DNA from: Streptomyces morookaense
Lineage (GTDB): Bacteria; Actinomycetota; Actinomycetes; Streptomycetales; Streptomycetaceae
NCBI RefSeq assembly: GCF_013030945.1
Contig: NZ_JABBXF010000073.1
Location: forward strand, 1-58,789
Direction of reading: 5' to 3'
Length of the DNA: 58,789 nucleotides
The notes under the pieces were generated by a model. The model ran no database searches. It had not been told where the DNA came from and worked only from the letters and a program-made list of their open reading frames with translations. A program made the translations under genes and the position numbers. Positions within the stretch are counted from its first letter, which is position 1. Every line of letters begins with the position of its first letter. This document shows positions 14,829 to 22,932 of the stretch, piece after piece.

Positions 14829-14890
14829 GTGCCCCGAAGGGGCGCGGGGCCGTCACATATGCGGCTCCGCCGCGTGGGCGCGACCAGCCG
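14829..14890. repeat. Dispersed repeat (copy E)
   Basis: It starts with GCCCCGAAGGGGC (14831-14843). Bases 14857-14883 are identical over 27 positions to 26702-26728 in copy H, including the hairpin GCGGCTCCGCCGC. It lies between the exonuclease start and the end of the TetR gene, both on the minus strand. Confidence 0.7.
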
Positions 14891-14913
14891 CAGCGAAACC
14901 CGCACCCGACCGA

Positions 14914-15516
14914 CTACCGGGGCAGCAACCCCTCCACCAGCGCCCGCACCGCCACCTCGAACACCCGCTCCGCATCCGGCTGCCGGGCCAGGGCCCGCTC
15001 AAGGGCCCGGTCCCCACCCGAACCCGGCACCGCATCGGGCGCCCTCTGCTCAGGCGCCCGCTCCCGGCTCCGCTCCACCAGCACATGCCCCACCACCTGG
15101 AACTGCACGGCCTGCACCGCCTCCGCCGCCCGCGCCCCGCGCAATCCGGCCGCGTGCACCTCGTGCACCAGCGCCCGCTGCGCGGGCCGGAACATCCGCT
15201 CCGACAGCCCCCGTTCGTGCACCATCGCGATCAGGTGCGGCCGGGCGAGCAGCTCCCGGCGCAGCGCCCGCGCGATGGAGACGATCCGGGTCCGCGGGGT
15301 CCGCCCGGCCGGCCGGATCGCGGCGAACTCGTGCAGCGTCCGCTCGACGAGGGCGTCCACGAGCGCCTCGCGCCTGCCGACGTGCCAGTAGATCGACGTG
15401 ACGGCCGTGCCCAGCTCGGCGGCCAGCGCGCGCATCGTCAGCGCCCGCGGGCCGCGCTCCCGCACCAGCCGGGCCGCGGTCTCCAGCACCTGCTCGCGGG
15501 TGAGATTCTCCGCCAT
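14914..15516 (-). CDS. TetR/AcrR family transcriptional regulator
   Basis: The product has 200 residues from ATG 15516. The N-terminal HTH (about 4-50) reads VLETAARLVRERGPRALTMR then AVTSIYWHVGRREALVDALV, a clear TetR pattern. The C-terminal half is helical, as expected of a ligand-binding domain with TetR_C-like sequence. It is divergent from the decarboxylase/amidohydrolase operon at 15631, and a 17-bp palindrome lies between them at 15568-15584. It most likely represses that operon and itself until a substrate-derived ligand binds. Confidence 0.9.
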   Translation of the reverse strand: MAENLTREQVLETAARLVRERGPRALTMRALAAELGTAVTSIYWHVGRREALVDALVERTLHEFAAIRPAGRTPRTRIVSIARALRRELLARPHLIAMVHERGLSERMFRPAQRALVHEVHAAGLRGARAAEAVQAVQFQVVGHVLVERSRERAPEQRAPDAVPGSGGDRALERALARQPDAERVFEVAVRALVEGLLPR

Positions 15517-15567
15517 GCGCCCCCCAACTCCCGTATGTGCAGAGGGGTTTACCCGGGAGCGCCCGCG

Positions 15568-15584
15568 CTGTAACTCTGTTACAG
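15568..15584. promoter_or_regulatory. Probable TetR operator, perfect 7-3-7 palindrome
   Basis: CTGTAAC-TCT-GTTACAG is a perfect inverted repeat in the 114-base space between the divergent TetR gene and the decarboxylase gene. Its centre is 60 bases from the TetR start and 55 bases from the other start. It is AT-richer than its surroundings. Size and location fit a TetR operator controlling both promoters. Confidence 0.75.
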
Positions 15585-15630
15585 ACGGACCCTGCTGCTC
15601 CGACCGGCTCCGACCGAGAGGTGGTACGGC

Positions 15631-16434
15631 ATGGCACCACGCATCCGCTACGGCCCCCGCACCGACACGGAGATCAAGGCGGCCCGCGAGGCGGCGGCCC
15701 GGCTGCCCGACATCTGGTCCACGGGGGTCACCGCCCTCTGGGAGACCGACCCGGACGCCGTCGCGGCCGTCCTGCCGCCCCCGCTCGCACCGCCGGCCCG
15801 CCCGCTCGTCCGGGCCTCCGTCAGCACCGTCGCCCTGCGCGGCTACCCCCTCGGCGCCGGCTCGGTGGCCGTCGCCGCGCGGCACGAGGGGCGCGCCGGC
15901 TGGTACCCGCTGGTGATGCCGATGACGCACGAGCGCGCCCTGACCGGCGGGCGCGAGGTGTTCGGCGAGCCGAAGAAGCTGGGCGAGGTCGTGCTCGAGC
16001 GCGAGGGCGCGGCGCTCCGCGCCCGCCTCTCCCGGCACGGCATCGACTTCCTCGCCGTGCACGGCACGGTCTCCGGCCCCCTGCCGCTGCCGCCGGAGAG
16101 CGAGCGGCTGGACTTCTACTTCAAGTTCCTGCCGGGCGTGGACGGCACGGGCTTCGACGGCGATCCCGTCCTGGTGCACTGCACCCGCACGGAGCGGGTG
16201 CGCAGGCTGGAGGAGGTCACCGGCGAGGTGATGCTGCGCGAGTCGGCGTACGACCCGGTCGCCGACCTGCCCGTCCTGCGCCCCGCCGGGATCACGCTCG
16301 GGGAGCGGGCCACCACCCAGCACGGCCGCGTCGTCGCCCGCGTCGCGGCGGAAGACCTCCTGCCCTACATCCACCAGCGCTACGACGACGCACACCAGAT
16401 CCTCGACGGCCCCCCGGAAGGGAGTACGCGATGA
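15631..16434 (+). CDS. Acetoacetate decarboxylase family protein
   Basis: The product has 267 residues. The Schiff-base lysine motif of acetoacetate decarboxylase is present as GEPKKLGEV (near 112-120), followed by LDFYFKFLPGVDG. True decarboxylases form an imine between lysine and a beta-keto acid. Several streptomycete relatives act instead as aldolase-dehydratases or on aromatic keto acids, so the reaction is open. It is first in a three-gene operon, with its stop overlapping the next ATG (ATGA at 16431-16434), and is probably repressed by the divergent TetR protein. Confidence 0.85.
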   Translation: MAPRIRYGPRTDTEIKAAREAAARLPDIWSTGVTALWETDPDAVAAVLPPPLAPPARPLVRASVSTVALRGYPLGAGSVAVAARHEGRAGWYPLVMPMTHERALTGGREVFGEPKKLGEVVLEREGAALRARLSRHGIDFLAVHGTVSGPLPLPPESERLDFYFKFLPGVDGTGFDGDPVLVHCTRTERVRRLEEVTGEVMLRESAYDPVADLPVLRPAGITLGERATTQHGRVVARVAAEDLLPYIHQRYDDAHQILDGPPEGSTR

Positions 16435-17714
16435 GCGGCGACCCGTACCTGATCATCTCCTCCGACTGCCACGCCGGACTCCCCACCGAGGAGTACCGCC
16501 CGTATCTGGAACGGCGCTTCCACCGCGCCTTCGACGACTTCCTCGCGCAGCGCACCGCGCGCCAGGCCGAGATGACGCGCCTGGGCGTGCGCAACGAGGC
16601 CTTCGCCGCCCGGTGGTTCGAGGAGCACGAGGAGGGGCTGCGCGGCGGCTGGGACGCGGCGCAGCGGATCAAGGAGCTCGACGGCGACGGGGTGGCGGCC
16701 GAGGTCGTCTTCCCCGACGCGGACGCCGTGGACAGCCGCACCGCCGCGCCCTTCGGTGTCGGCCTCGGCCTGTCCGGCGACCACGACCCCGAGCTCGGCA
16801 TGGCGGGCGCCCGCGCCCACAACCGCTGGCTCGCCGAGTTCTGCTCCGCGCACCCCGAACGGCACTGCGGCGTGGCCCTGTTGCCGATCACCGCCCCCGT
16901 CGACCGCGTCGTCGAGGAGATCGACCGGGCCGGGGAGTCCGGGCTGGGCGCGCTGATGATCCCGGCGATGTGGGGCGAGGGGAAGCCCTACCACGACCGG
17001 AGTTACGACCCCGTCTGGGCGGCCGCCGCCGCGGCCGGGATGCCCGTGCTCACCCACTCCGGGGCCACGCCCCGCCACGAGTACGGCGACCACCTCGGCA
17101 TCTTCGTCACCGAGGTGACCTGGTGGCCCGCGCGCCCGCTGTGGTTCCTGCTGTGGTCCGGCGTCTTCGAGCGTCACCCGCAACTGCGCTTCGGCATCGC
17201 CGAGTCCGGCTGCTGGTGGCTGCCCAACCTGCTGTGGTTCATGGACCGCCTCTACCTCGGTGCCCACGGCGGCAAGAAGCTCTCGCCCTTCGCCGGCCTG
17301 AACCGCCCGCCCCACGAGTACCTCGACCGCAACGTCTTCGTCTGCGCCACCAACACCAAGCGCCGCGAGCTCGCCCAGCGCTACGAGATCGGGGTCGGCA
17401 ACATCCTGTGGGGCTCCGACTTCCCCCACCCCGAGGGCACCTGGCCCGACACCCGCGGCTGGCTGCGCGCGACCTTCCACGACATCCCGGTCGCCGAGAC
17501 CCGCCGGATGCTGGGCCTGTCCGCCGCCGAGGCGTTCGGCTTCGACACCCGCGCCCTCGCCCCGCTCGCCGCCCGCATCGGCCCCACCCCGGACGACCTG
17601 GGCCAGCCCGCCGACCAGCAGGCCGTCGAGGCGTCCTGGGCCCGCTCCCGCGAGACCGGCCGGCACTGGCTGACCGGCGAGGACTTCCCGCGCACCGGGG
17701 TGGACGATGCCTGA
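16431..17714 (+). CDS. Amidohydrolase-2 family metal enzyme (first of a pair)
   Basis: This 427-residue TIM-barrel enzyme is of the ACMSD/amidohydrolase-2 type. The N-terminal metal motif reads ISSDCHAG (near 9) rather than the usual H-x-H. The later motifs are VLTHSGATP (metal histidine, near 206), a RFGIAESGCWW strand and LWGSDFPHPEGTWP (catalytic aspartate and last metal site, near 326). Family members decarboxylate or hydrolyse carboxylated rings or chains. It shares about the same fold and motifs with the next gene and overlaps it by eight bases. The substrate is unknown, and the decarboxylase-like gene in front suggests a short catabolic route. Confidence 0.87.
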   Translation: MSGDPYLIISSDCHAGLPTEEYRPYLERRFHRAFDDFLAQRTARQAEMTRLGVRNEAFAARWFEEHEEGLRGGWDAAQRIKELDGDGVAAEVVFPDADAVDSRTAAPFGVGLGLSGDHDPELGMAGARAHNRWLAEFCSAHPERHCGVALLPITAPVDRVVEEIDRAGESGLGALMIPAMWGEGKPYHDRSYDPVWAAAAAAGMPVLTHSGATPRHEYGDHLGIFVTEVTWWPARPLWFLLWSGVFERHPQLRFGIAESGCWWLPNLLWFMDRLYLGAHGGKKLSPFAGLNRPPHEYLDRNVFVCATNTKRRELAQRYEIGVGNILWGSDFPHPEGTWPDTRGWLRATFHDIPVAETRRMLGLSAAEAFGFDTRALAPLAARIGPTPDDLGQPADQQAVEASWARSRETGRHWLTGEDFPRTGVDDA

Positions 17715-18933
17715 CCGCCACACCGTCATCTCCGCCGACTGCCACGCCGGTGCCGATCTCCTCGACTACCGGCCCTACTTGGAGCACCGGTACCACGAGG
17801 CCTTCGACGCCTGGGCGGCCGCGTACGTCAACCCGTACGAGGATCTGCTCGCCGACGGAGCCGAACGCAACTGGAACTCCGGCCTCCGGCTTGCCGAGCT
17901 GGAGGCCGACGGCATCGTCGCCGAAGTCGTCTTCCCCAACACCGTCCCGCCCTTCTTCCCCAGCGCCTCCCTCGTCGCCCCCGCCCCCACCCGCGAGGAC
18001 TTCGTACTCCGCTGGGCCGGCCTGCGCGCCCACAACCGCTGGCTCGCCGACTTCTGCGCCGCGGCCCCCGGCCGCCGCGCGGGCGTCGCCCAGATCCTCC
18101 TGAACGACATCGACGAGGCCGTGCGCGAAGTGCGCCGCACCAAGGAGGCCGGGCTCACCGGCGGCGTCCTGCTGCCCGGCACCCCGCCCGGCTCGGGCCT
18201 GCCCGAACTCCACTCCGCCTGCTACGACCCGCTCTGGGCCGTCTGCGCCGAACTCGGCGTCCCCGTCAACCACCACGCCGGTTCCGCCTCGCCACCGCTC
18301 GGCGACGACCCGGCGGCCCGCGCGGTCTTCATGGTGGAGACCACCTGGTTCTCCCACCGCGCCCTGTGGCACCTGATCCTCGGCGGCGCCTTCGACCGTC
18401 ACCCGGACCTCCGCCTCGTCCTCACCGAACAGGGCACGGCCTGGATCCCCGGCGTCCTGGACACCCTCGACCACTACTACGCCCGCCTGGTCCCCGGCGA
18501 CGGCGCCACCGGCACCTCCGAGGCCAAGTTCGGTGCGGGTCTGGCCACTTCGGTCCGCCGCCGCCCGAGCACGTACTGGCACGCCAACTGCGCGGCGGGC
18601 GCCAGCTTCATGCGCCCGCACGAGGTGCCGCTGCGCCACCGCATCGGCATCGACAAGATCATGTGGGGCAGCGACTACCCGCATGACGAGGGCACCCACC
18701 CCCACTCCCGCGAGGCCCTGCGCCTGGCCTACGCAGGCCTCCCCGCCGAGGAGACCGCCGCCATGCTCGGCGGCAACGCGGCCCGCGTCTACGGCTTCGA
18801 CCTCGCCCTCCTCGCCCCGATCGCCGCCCGCGTGGGCCCGCCGGTCACCGAGATCGCCGAACCGCTGGAGACCGTACCGCCGGGCGCGACGAGCCCCGTC
18901 TTCGTCCGCGACGCACCGGTGCGGGCGTGGTGA
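17707..18933 (+). CDS. Amidohydrolase-2 family metal enzyme (second of a pair)
   Basis: This 408-residue paralogue of the preceding gene begins VISADCHAGADLLDYRPYLE. It carries VNHHAGSASP (metal histidines), ETTWFSHRALWHLILGG, VLTEQGTAWIP and MWGSDYPHDEGTHP in matching positions. It reads from ATG 17707, inside the end of the previous gene, so translation is coupled. The active-site regions are alike but the substrate-facing parts differ (for example SAS after HAG). The two may therefore act on successive or alternative substrates, or form a heteromer. Confidence 0.87.
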   Translation: MPDRHTVISADCHAGADLLDYRPYLEHRYHEAFDAWAAAYVNPYEDLLADGAERNWNSGLRLAELEADGIVAEVVFPNTVPPFFPSASLVAPAPTREDFVLRWAGLRAHNRWLADFCAAAPGRRAGVAQILLNDIDEAVREVRRTKEAGLTGGVLLPGTPPGSGLPELHSACYDPLWAVCAELGVPVNHHAGSASPPLGDDPAARAVFMVETTWFSHRALWHLILGGAFDRHPDLRLVLTEQGTAWIPGVLDTLDHYYARLVPGDGATGTSEAKFGAGLATSVRRRPSTYWHANCAAGASFMRPHEVPLRHRIGIDKIMWGSDYPHDEGTHPHSREALRLAYAGLPAEETAAMLGGNAARVYGFDLALLAPIAARVGPPVTEIAEPLETVPPGATSPVFVRDAPVRAW

Positions 18934-19028
18934 CTCTCCGGTGACCTTCGAACCCCGGGTAACGTCATTCCGTACCCGACGGTAACCACCCCTAGCCGCG
19001 GCCCGGTTGCCGCGTTTATGGTGCCGCC

Positions 19029-19910
19029 ATGCCGCACCTTCCGGATGTCGTGTTGTGGTCCGTACCGGCCTTCGCCGTGCTCACCGTGCTGGAGCTGGTG
19101 AGCTACCGGCTGCACCCCGACGAGGACGCCGAGGGGTACGAGGCCAGGGACGCGGCGACCAGCATCGGCATGGGGCTGGGCAGCCTCGTCTTCGACGCGC
19201 TGTGGAAGATACCCATCGTGGCGGTCTACGCCGCGCTCTACGAACTCACGCCGCTGCGCGTGCCCGTGCTGTGGTGGACGCTGCCGCTGATGCTGCTCGC
19301 CCAGGACTTCTTCTACTACTGGTCCCACCGCGGCCACCACGTCGTCAGGATCCTGTGGGCCTGCCACGTGGTGCACCACTCCAGCCGCAAGTTCAACTTC
19401 ACCACCGCGCTGCGCCAGCCCTGGACGACATGGACCGTCTGGCCGTTCTACGTCCCGATGATCCTGGCCGGCGTGCACCCGGCGGCGGTGGCCTTCTGTT
19501 CGGGAACGAATCTCGTCTACCAGTTCTGGGTGCACACCGAGCGCATCGGCCAACTGCCCCGGCCACTGGAGTACGTCCTCAACACCCCCTCCCACCACCG
19601 CGTGCACCATGCGTCGCAAGGCGGCTACCTGGACCGCAACTTCGGCGGCATCCTGATCGTCTGGGACCGTCTCTTCGGCTCGTTCGTCCCCGAGGGCGAA
19701 CGCCCGGTCTACGGGCTGACGAAGAACATCGACACCTACAACCCGCTGCGCGTCGCCACCCACGAGTACGCGGCCATCGCCCGCGACATCCGCGCCGCGC
19801 ACAGCTGGCGGGAGCGGGCCGGGCGGGTCTTCCGCGGACCGGGGTGGCAGCCGGGGCCCGCGGCCGCGAAACCGGCGCGCCGGCGCCGGGTCCCGGAGCG
19901 GGTCGCATGA
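19029..19910 (+). CDS. Sterol desaturase / fatty acid hydroxylase family protein
   Basis: This 293-residue integral membrane di-iron protein has the three histidine boxes HRGHH (near 100), HVVHH (near 114) and HRVHH (near 193), with four or more hydrophobic segments around them. Family members hydroxylate or desaturate lipids, carotenoids or alkylglycerols. The C-terminus is a basic tail. The neighbouring gene encodes a lysoplasmalogenase-type protein and overlaps it by four bases (ATGA). That suggests a shared role in ether- or vinyl-ether-type lipid turnover, although this is inference. Confidence 0.87.
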   Translation: MPHLPDVVLWSVPAFAVLTVLELVSYRLHPDEDAEGYEARDAATSIGMGLGSLVFDALWKIPIVAVYAALYELTPLRVPVLWWTLPLMLLAQDFFYYWSHRGHHVVRILWACHVVHHSSRKFNFTTALRQPWTTWTVWPFYVPMILAGVHPAAVAFCSGTNLVYQFWVHTERIGQLPRPLEYVLNTPSHHRVHHASQGGYLDRNFGGILIVWDRLFGSFVPEGERPVYGLTKNIDTYNPLRVATHEYAAIARDIRAAHSWRERAGRVFRGPGWQPGPAAAKPARRRRVPERVA

Positions 19911-20479
19911 GAGCGTTCGCCGCGGCCGCAGGAGTGCATCTCGGTGCACTGCTGACCGGACGGAAGCGCATCGAACGGGCCACCAAGCCGGTGCTGATGC
20001 CCCTGCTCGCCGAGTACGTACTGCAACGCGGCGGCTCCCGGCGGCTCGCGCTGGCGCTGCTGTTCGGGTGCGCGGGGGACACGCTGCTGCAGGCCGACGG
20101 CGACCTGCCGTTCCTGCTCGGCATGGGCGCGTTCGCCGCCGGACACCTGTGCTACCTCGCCCAGTTCGCGAAGCACGGCAGACCGAGCCGCCGCCTGACC
20201 GCCGCCTACGGCACGGCGTGGGCGGGCACGCTGGCCCTGCTGTGGCCGGGGTTGGATGCGGAACTGCGCGTTCCGGTGACGCTGTACAGCCTGCTGCTGA
20301 CGACGATGGCGCTGGGCGCAACGAGAGCCGGGCCGCGGGCGGCGGCGGGCGGGGCGTTGTTCCTGCTGTCGGACACGCTCATCGTGAGCCGGCCGCAACA
20401 GCAGTTCTGGATCATGCTGACGTACCTGTCGGCCCAATACCTACTGGTGGAGGGCTTGTTGCAGACCCGCGCCCCATAG
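19907..20479 (+). CDS. Lysoplasmalogenase (YhhN/TMEM86 family)
   Basis: The 190-residue protein is almost entirely membrane-embedded (seven or eight short helices). Family acidic residues are visible in LFGCAGDTLLQ (near 52) and ALFLLSDTLI (near 148). The motif GMGAFAAGHLCY is also typical. The family hydrolyses the vinyl ether of lysoplasmalogens. Aerobic actinomycetes are not known for plasmalogens, so the substrate may be another ether lipid. It starts inside the end of the sterol-desaturase-family gene. Confidence 0.83.
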   Translation: MRAFAAAAGVHLGALLTGRKRIERATKPVLMPLLAEYVLQRGGSRRLALALLFGCAGDTLLQADGDLPFLLGMGAFAAGHLCYLAQFAKHGRPSRRLTAAYGTAWAGTLALLWPGLDAELRVPVTLYSLLLTTMALGATRAGPRAAAGGALFLLSDTLIVSRPQQQFWIMLTYLSAQYLLVEGLLQTRAP

Positions 20480-20510
20480 GGGCGCGGGGAACTGCGCGAT
20501 CAACCACAAC
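20471..20510. repeat. Dispersed repeat (copy F)
   Basis: GCGCCCCATAGGGGCGC is followed by GGGGAACTGCGCGATCAACC, nearly identical to the end of copy D. It overlaps the stop of the lysoplasmalogenase gene and separates it from the convergent subtilase gene. Confidence 0.65.
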
Positions 20511-20533
20511 GAACCCGCAGCCAAAGTGACCGC

Positions 20534-22066
20534 TCAGTCGTCCTCGTCCTGCACCGCAGCCAGCGCATCGACGATGCCGTACCCGTAGAAGCTGTTGACG
20601 TGCCGCGTACCAGTACACGCGGCGTCCGCCGGGGCTACCGGGCACCCCGGATTACCGGCCTGCGCCCGCAAGAGCCACCGCAGCTCTTGCGGACTGGCAT
20701 CGGGATGCGCACTCTTCAACAGCGCCGCCACACCCGCCACATGCGGACTCGCCATCGACGTGCCCTGCAGATACCCGTAGTCGCCGCCGGGCAGCGTCGA
20801 GAGGATGCGGCCGTCCTTGGCGGGCAGGTCCGGGATCTGGCGGCTGTCGCCGCCGGGGGCCGCCACGTCGATGCGGCCGAGGCCGTAGTTGGAGTAGAAC
20901 GACTTCAGCGACTTCACGCCGGTCGCGGAGACGGCCACCACGCCGGGCAGTTCCGCGGGGATGTCCAGGCACGTGGCCGGGTCGATCGTGCGGTTCTTCG
21001 GCGTGGTGTCGTTGGGGCTGGAGGCGTCGGGAAGCTGCTTGGCCGCCAGGTCGAGGCTGGAGTTGCCGGCCGCGGCGATGTTGAGCGTGCCCCTGCGCTG
21101 GGCGTACGAGGCCGCCCGGCCGACGGCGTCGGCTATCGCCTTCTGGTCGGGGTCGTCGGAGCAGTTGAACAGCCACGGGTCGACGTAGTAGCTGTTGTTC
21201 GTCACGGCTATGTCGTGGTCGGCGGCGAAGACGAACGCGCAGACGACGCTCTCGGCGTAGAAGAAAGCGCCCTTGGCGGTCGAGACCTTGATGGCCGAGA
21301 CCTTCGCCCCGGGGGCCACGCCGGCGATGCCGGTGCCGTTGCGGGCGGCCGCGATCGTCCCGGCGACGTGCGTGCCGTGGTAGTCCTGCGCGGGGTCGAA
21401 CGGGCGCCAGGCGCCGGGGCTCGTGTCGGCCTTGCCGGTGACGCAGCTCGCGGACTGGCTGCGGGAGAAGTTCGGGGCGAGGTCGGGGTGCGTGTCGTCC
21501 ACGCCGGTGTCGATGACGCCGACCGTGACATCCCGGCTGCCCGGGTTCACCTTCGCGGCCTGGTCGGCCTTGATGGCGCGGAGGTCCCACTGCAGGCCCT
21601 CCAGCGGCTCCTGGCCGGGCTCGGCCGAGCGGGCGGCGGCCAGCGCGGCGGGACCGGACAGCTTGAGCTTCTCGGGCTTGCCGACGTCCGTGGTGGCCGC
21701 GGGCGTGATCGGGGCGGTGCGGGTGGCGCCCGCCGACTGCACGCCGGGCACCGCGCGCAGGGCCGCGCCGAAGCCCGGGTTCGCGGAGTGCGCGACGACG
21801 ACGCCTATCTGCTCGTAGGCGACCACGACGGTGCCGCGAGCCTGGGCCACCGCCTTCTTCACCCGGGCGAGCGTGCCCCGCGCCCGGTCGGTGTTGACCA
21901 CGTACGACAGCAGCGGGCCGTCCTCCGCGGCCGCGGCCTTCGCGGTACCGGGGCCCTGCGGGGCGGCCGAGGCGGCGGCCGGCAGCAGGCCGAGGGAGGC
22001 GGTGAGGGCAAGTCCGACGGGCACTGCCAGCAGGGCGTGCCGACGTCTGGAACGCAGACGGTCCAT
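20534..22066 (-). CDS. Secreted subtilisin-family (S8) serine protease
   Basis: The product has 510 residues. A signal peptide runs from RSRRRHALLAVPVGLALTAS to about residue 34 (AASAAP). An inhibitor-type propeptide follows, to about 160. The catalytic domain has Asp in VIDTGVDDTHPD (near 186), His in DYHGTHVAGT (near 228) and Ser in GTSMASPHVAG (near 439). It carries several cysteines that may form disulfides, and ends in FYGYGIVDALAAVQDEDD with an acidic tail. It should be exported and act outside the cell. The gene is alone, convergent with the lysoplasmalogenase gene. Confidence 0.93.
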   Translation of the reverse strand: MDRLRSRRRHALLAVPVGLALTASLGLLPAAASAAPQGPGTAKAAAAEDGPLLSYVVNTDRARGTLARVKKAVAQARGTVVVAYEQIGVVVAHSANPGFGAALRAVPGVQSAGATRTAPITPAATTDVGKPEKLKLSGPAALAAARSAEPGQEPLEGLQWDLRAIKADQAAKVNPGSRDVTVGVIDTGVDDTHPDLAPNFSRSQSASCVTGKADTSPGAWRPFDPAQDYHGTHVAGTIAAARNGTGIAGVAPGAKVSAIKVSTAKGAFFYAESVVCAFVFAADHDIAVTNNSYYVDPWLFNCSDDPDQKAIADAVGRAASYAQRRGTLNIAAAGNSSLDLAAKQLPDASSPNDTTPKNRTIDPATCLDIPAELPGVVAVSATGVKSLKSFYSNYGLGRIDVAAPGGDSRQIPDLPAKDGRILSTLPGGDYGYLQGTSMASPHVAGVAALLKSAHPDASPQELRWLLRAQAGNPGCPVAPADAACTGTRHVNSFYGYGIVDALAAVQDEDD

Positions 22067-22155
22067 GAGGTCTCCACATCATCCGGAAAACGCACAGGCG
22101 AGTGAAACTAGCGCCGTTCACCGGAACCGGGCAATGAATTCCCCAAGAAAGCCTC

Positions 22156-22353
22156 TCAAGAAGGTACTTCGGGCCGCCGCAGGGTGTCGATGCTCAGCGG
22201 CTGCAGCGGCACCCTGGGCCCGTACCAGCGGCCCGCGGCGAGCAGGGCCGCCGGGCGCCCCGGGTGCGCGGTGATGACGGGCGCCGTCAACCTGACGACC
22301 CCGAACGGTCGTCGGCCGGGGGACGGCGGCGGAGGCGGCGGCACGGTGCTCAC
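22156..22353 (-). CDS. Possible small basic protein, 65 residues
   Basis: I do not recognise it. The ORF starts GTG at 22353, MSTVPPPPPPSPG, and continues FGVVRLTAPVITAHPGR to a TGA at 22156. Third-codon GC is very high in this frame, and a coherent hydrophobic pattern is present, which supports coding. The overlapping plus-strand ORF from 22184 is less convincing. No strong ribosome-binding site is seen. It lies between the subtilase and the DUF485-actP operon. Confidence 0.45.
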   Translation of the reverse strand: MSTVPPPPPPSPGRRPFGVVRLTAPVITAHPGRPAALLAAGRWYGPRVPLQPLSIDTLRRPEVPS

Positions 22354-22457
22354 ACCAGGTCAACGAGGGCACGGGCGCCCGGTATTGCACCTCGGGCCCG
22401 AGCTGCGTCATTCGGAGAACGGCTTTCTGTCGCATACTGCGGTGTTCCGCTACGCGC

Positions 22458-22471
22458 GTGATCTGCGTCAC
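22458..22471. promoter_or_regulatory. Crp-like cAMP receptor protein site upstream of the acetate symporter operon
   Basis: GTGATCTGCGTCAC matches the streptomycete Crp consensus GTG-N6-G-N-CAC at every fixed position, and the following A makes a TGTGA/TCACA-like palindrome. It lies 63-76 bases before the GTG of the DUF485 gene. Acetate uptake is under Crp/GlxR-type control in other bacteria. Confidence 0.6.
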
Positions 22472-22533
22472 AGATGCGGGTTCGCGCCACCGCACTCAGC
22501 CGTCCAACCGCACGCACCCGTCTAGGAGAGGCA

Positions 22534-22932
22534 GTGGACTCAGAAGAGGCCGTCGACCCCGCATCGACCACATCGGAGAGGGGCGAAGCGAAGAGCGAGG
22601 CCGTCCGCCCCGTCATCCCCGCCCAGCCGGAGCGTTTCACCCAGGTGCAGGAGAGCCCCGAGTTCGGTGAACTGCGCCGGGCCCACCGCTCGTTCGCCTT
22701 CCCGCTCACCCTGGCCTTCGTCGCCTGGTACCTGCTGTACGTCCTGCTGTCCAACTATGCGGGCGGCTTCATGGGCACCCGCGTCGCGGGCAACATCAAC
22801 GTCGCCCTCGTCCTCGGCCTGGCCCAGTTCCTCACCACCTTCCTGATCGCCTGGTGGTACTCGCGGCACGCCGCCGCACAGCTCGACCCCAGGGCCGAGG
22901 CCCTCAAGACACGGCTGGAGGCCGGGGAATGA
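22534..22932 (+). CDS. DUF485 membrane protein (symporter partner)
   Basis: The product has 132 residues from GTG 22534, with AGGAGAGG just upstream. The first ~45 residues are acidic and polar. Two membrane segments follow (about 63-83, FPLTLAFVAWYLLYVLLSNY, and 96-117, INVALVLGLAQFLTTFLIAW), then RHAAAQLDPRAEALK. This is the DUF485/YjcH pattern found in front of ActP-type symporters. Its stop overlaps the symporter start (ATGA at 22929-22932). A role in assembly or regulation of the symporter is the usual suggestion. Confidence 0.9.
   Translation: MDSEEAVDPASTTSERGEAKSEAVRPVIPAQPERFTQVQESPEFGELRRAHRSFAFPLTLAFVAWYLLYVLLSNYAGGFMGTRVAGNINVALVLGLAQFLTTFLIAWWYSRHAAAQLDPRAEALKTRLEAGE

Noticed and set aside
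12263..15391. 1042-residue plus-strand ORF
   Set aside because: Antisense shadow of SDR, SURF1, exonuclease and TetR genes; no recognisable protein features.
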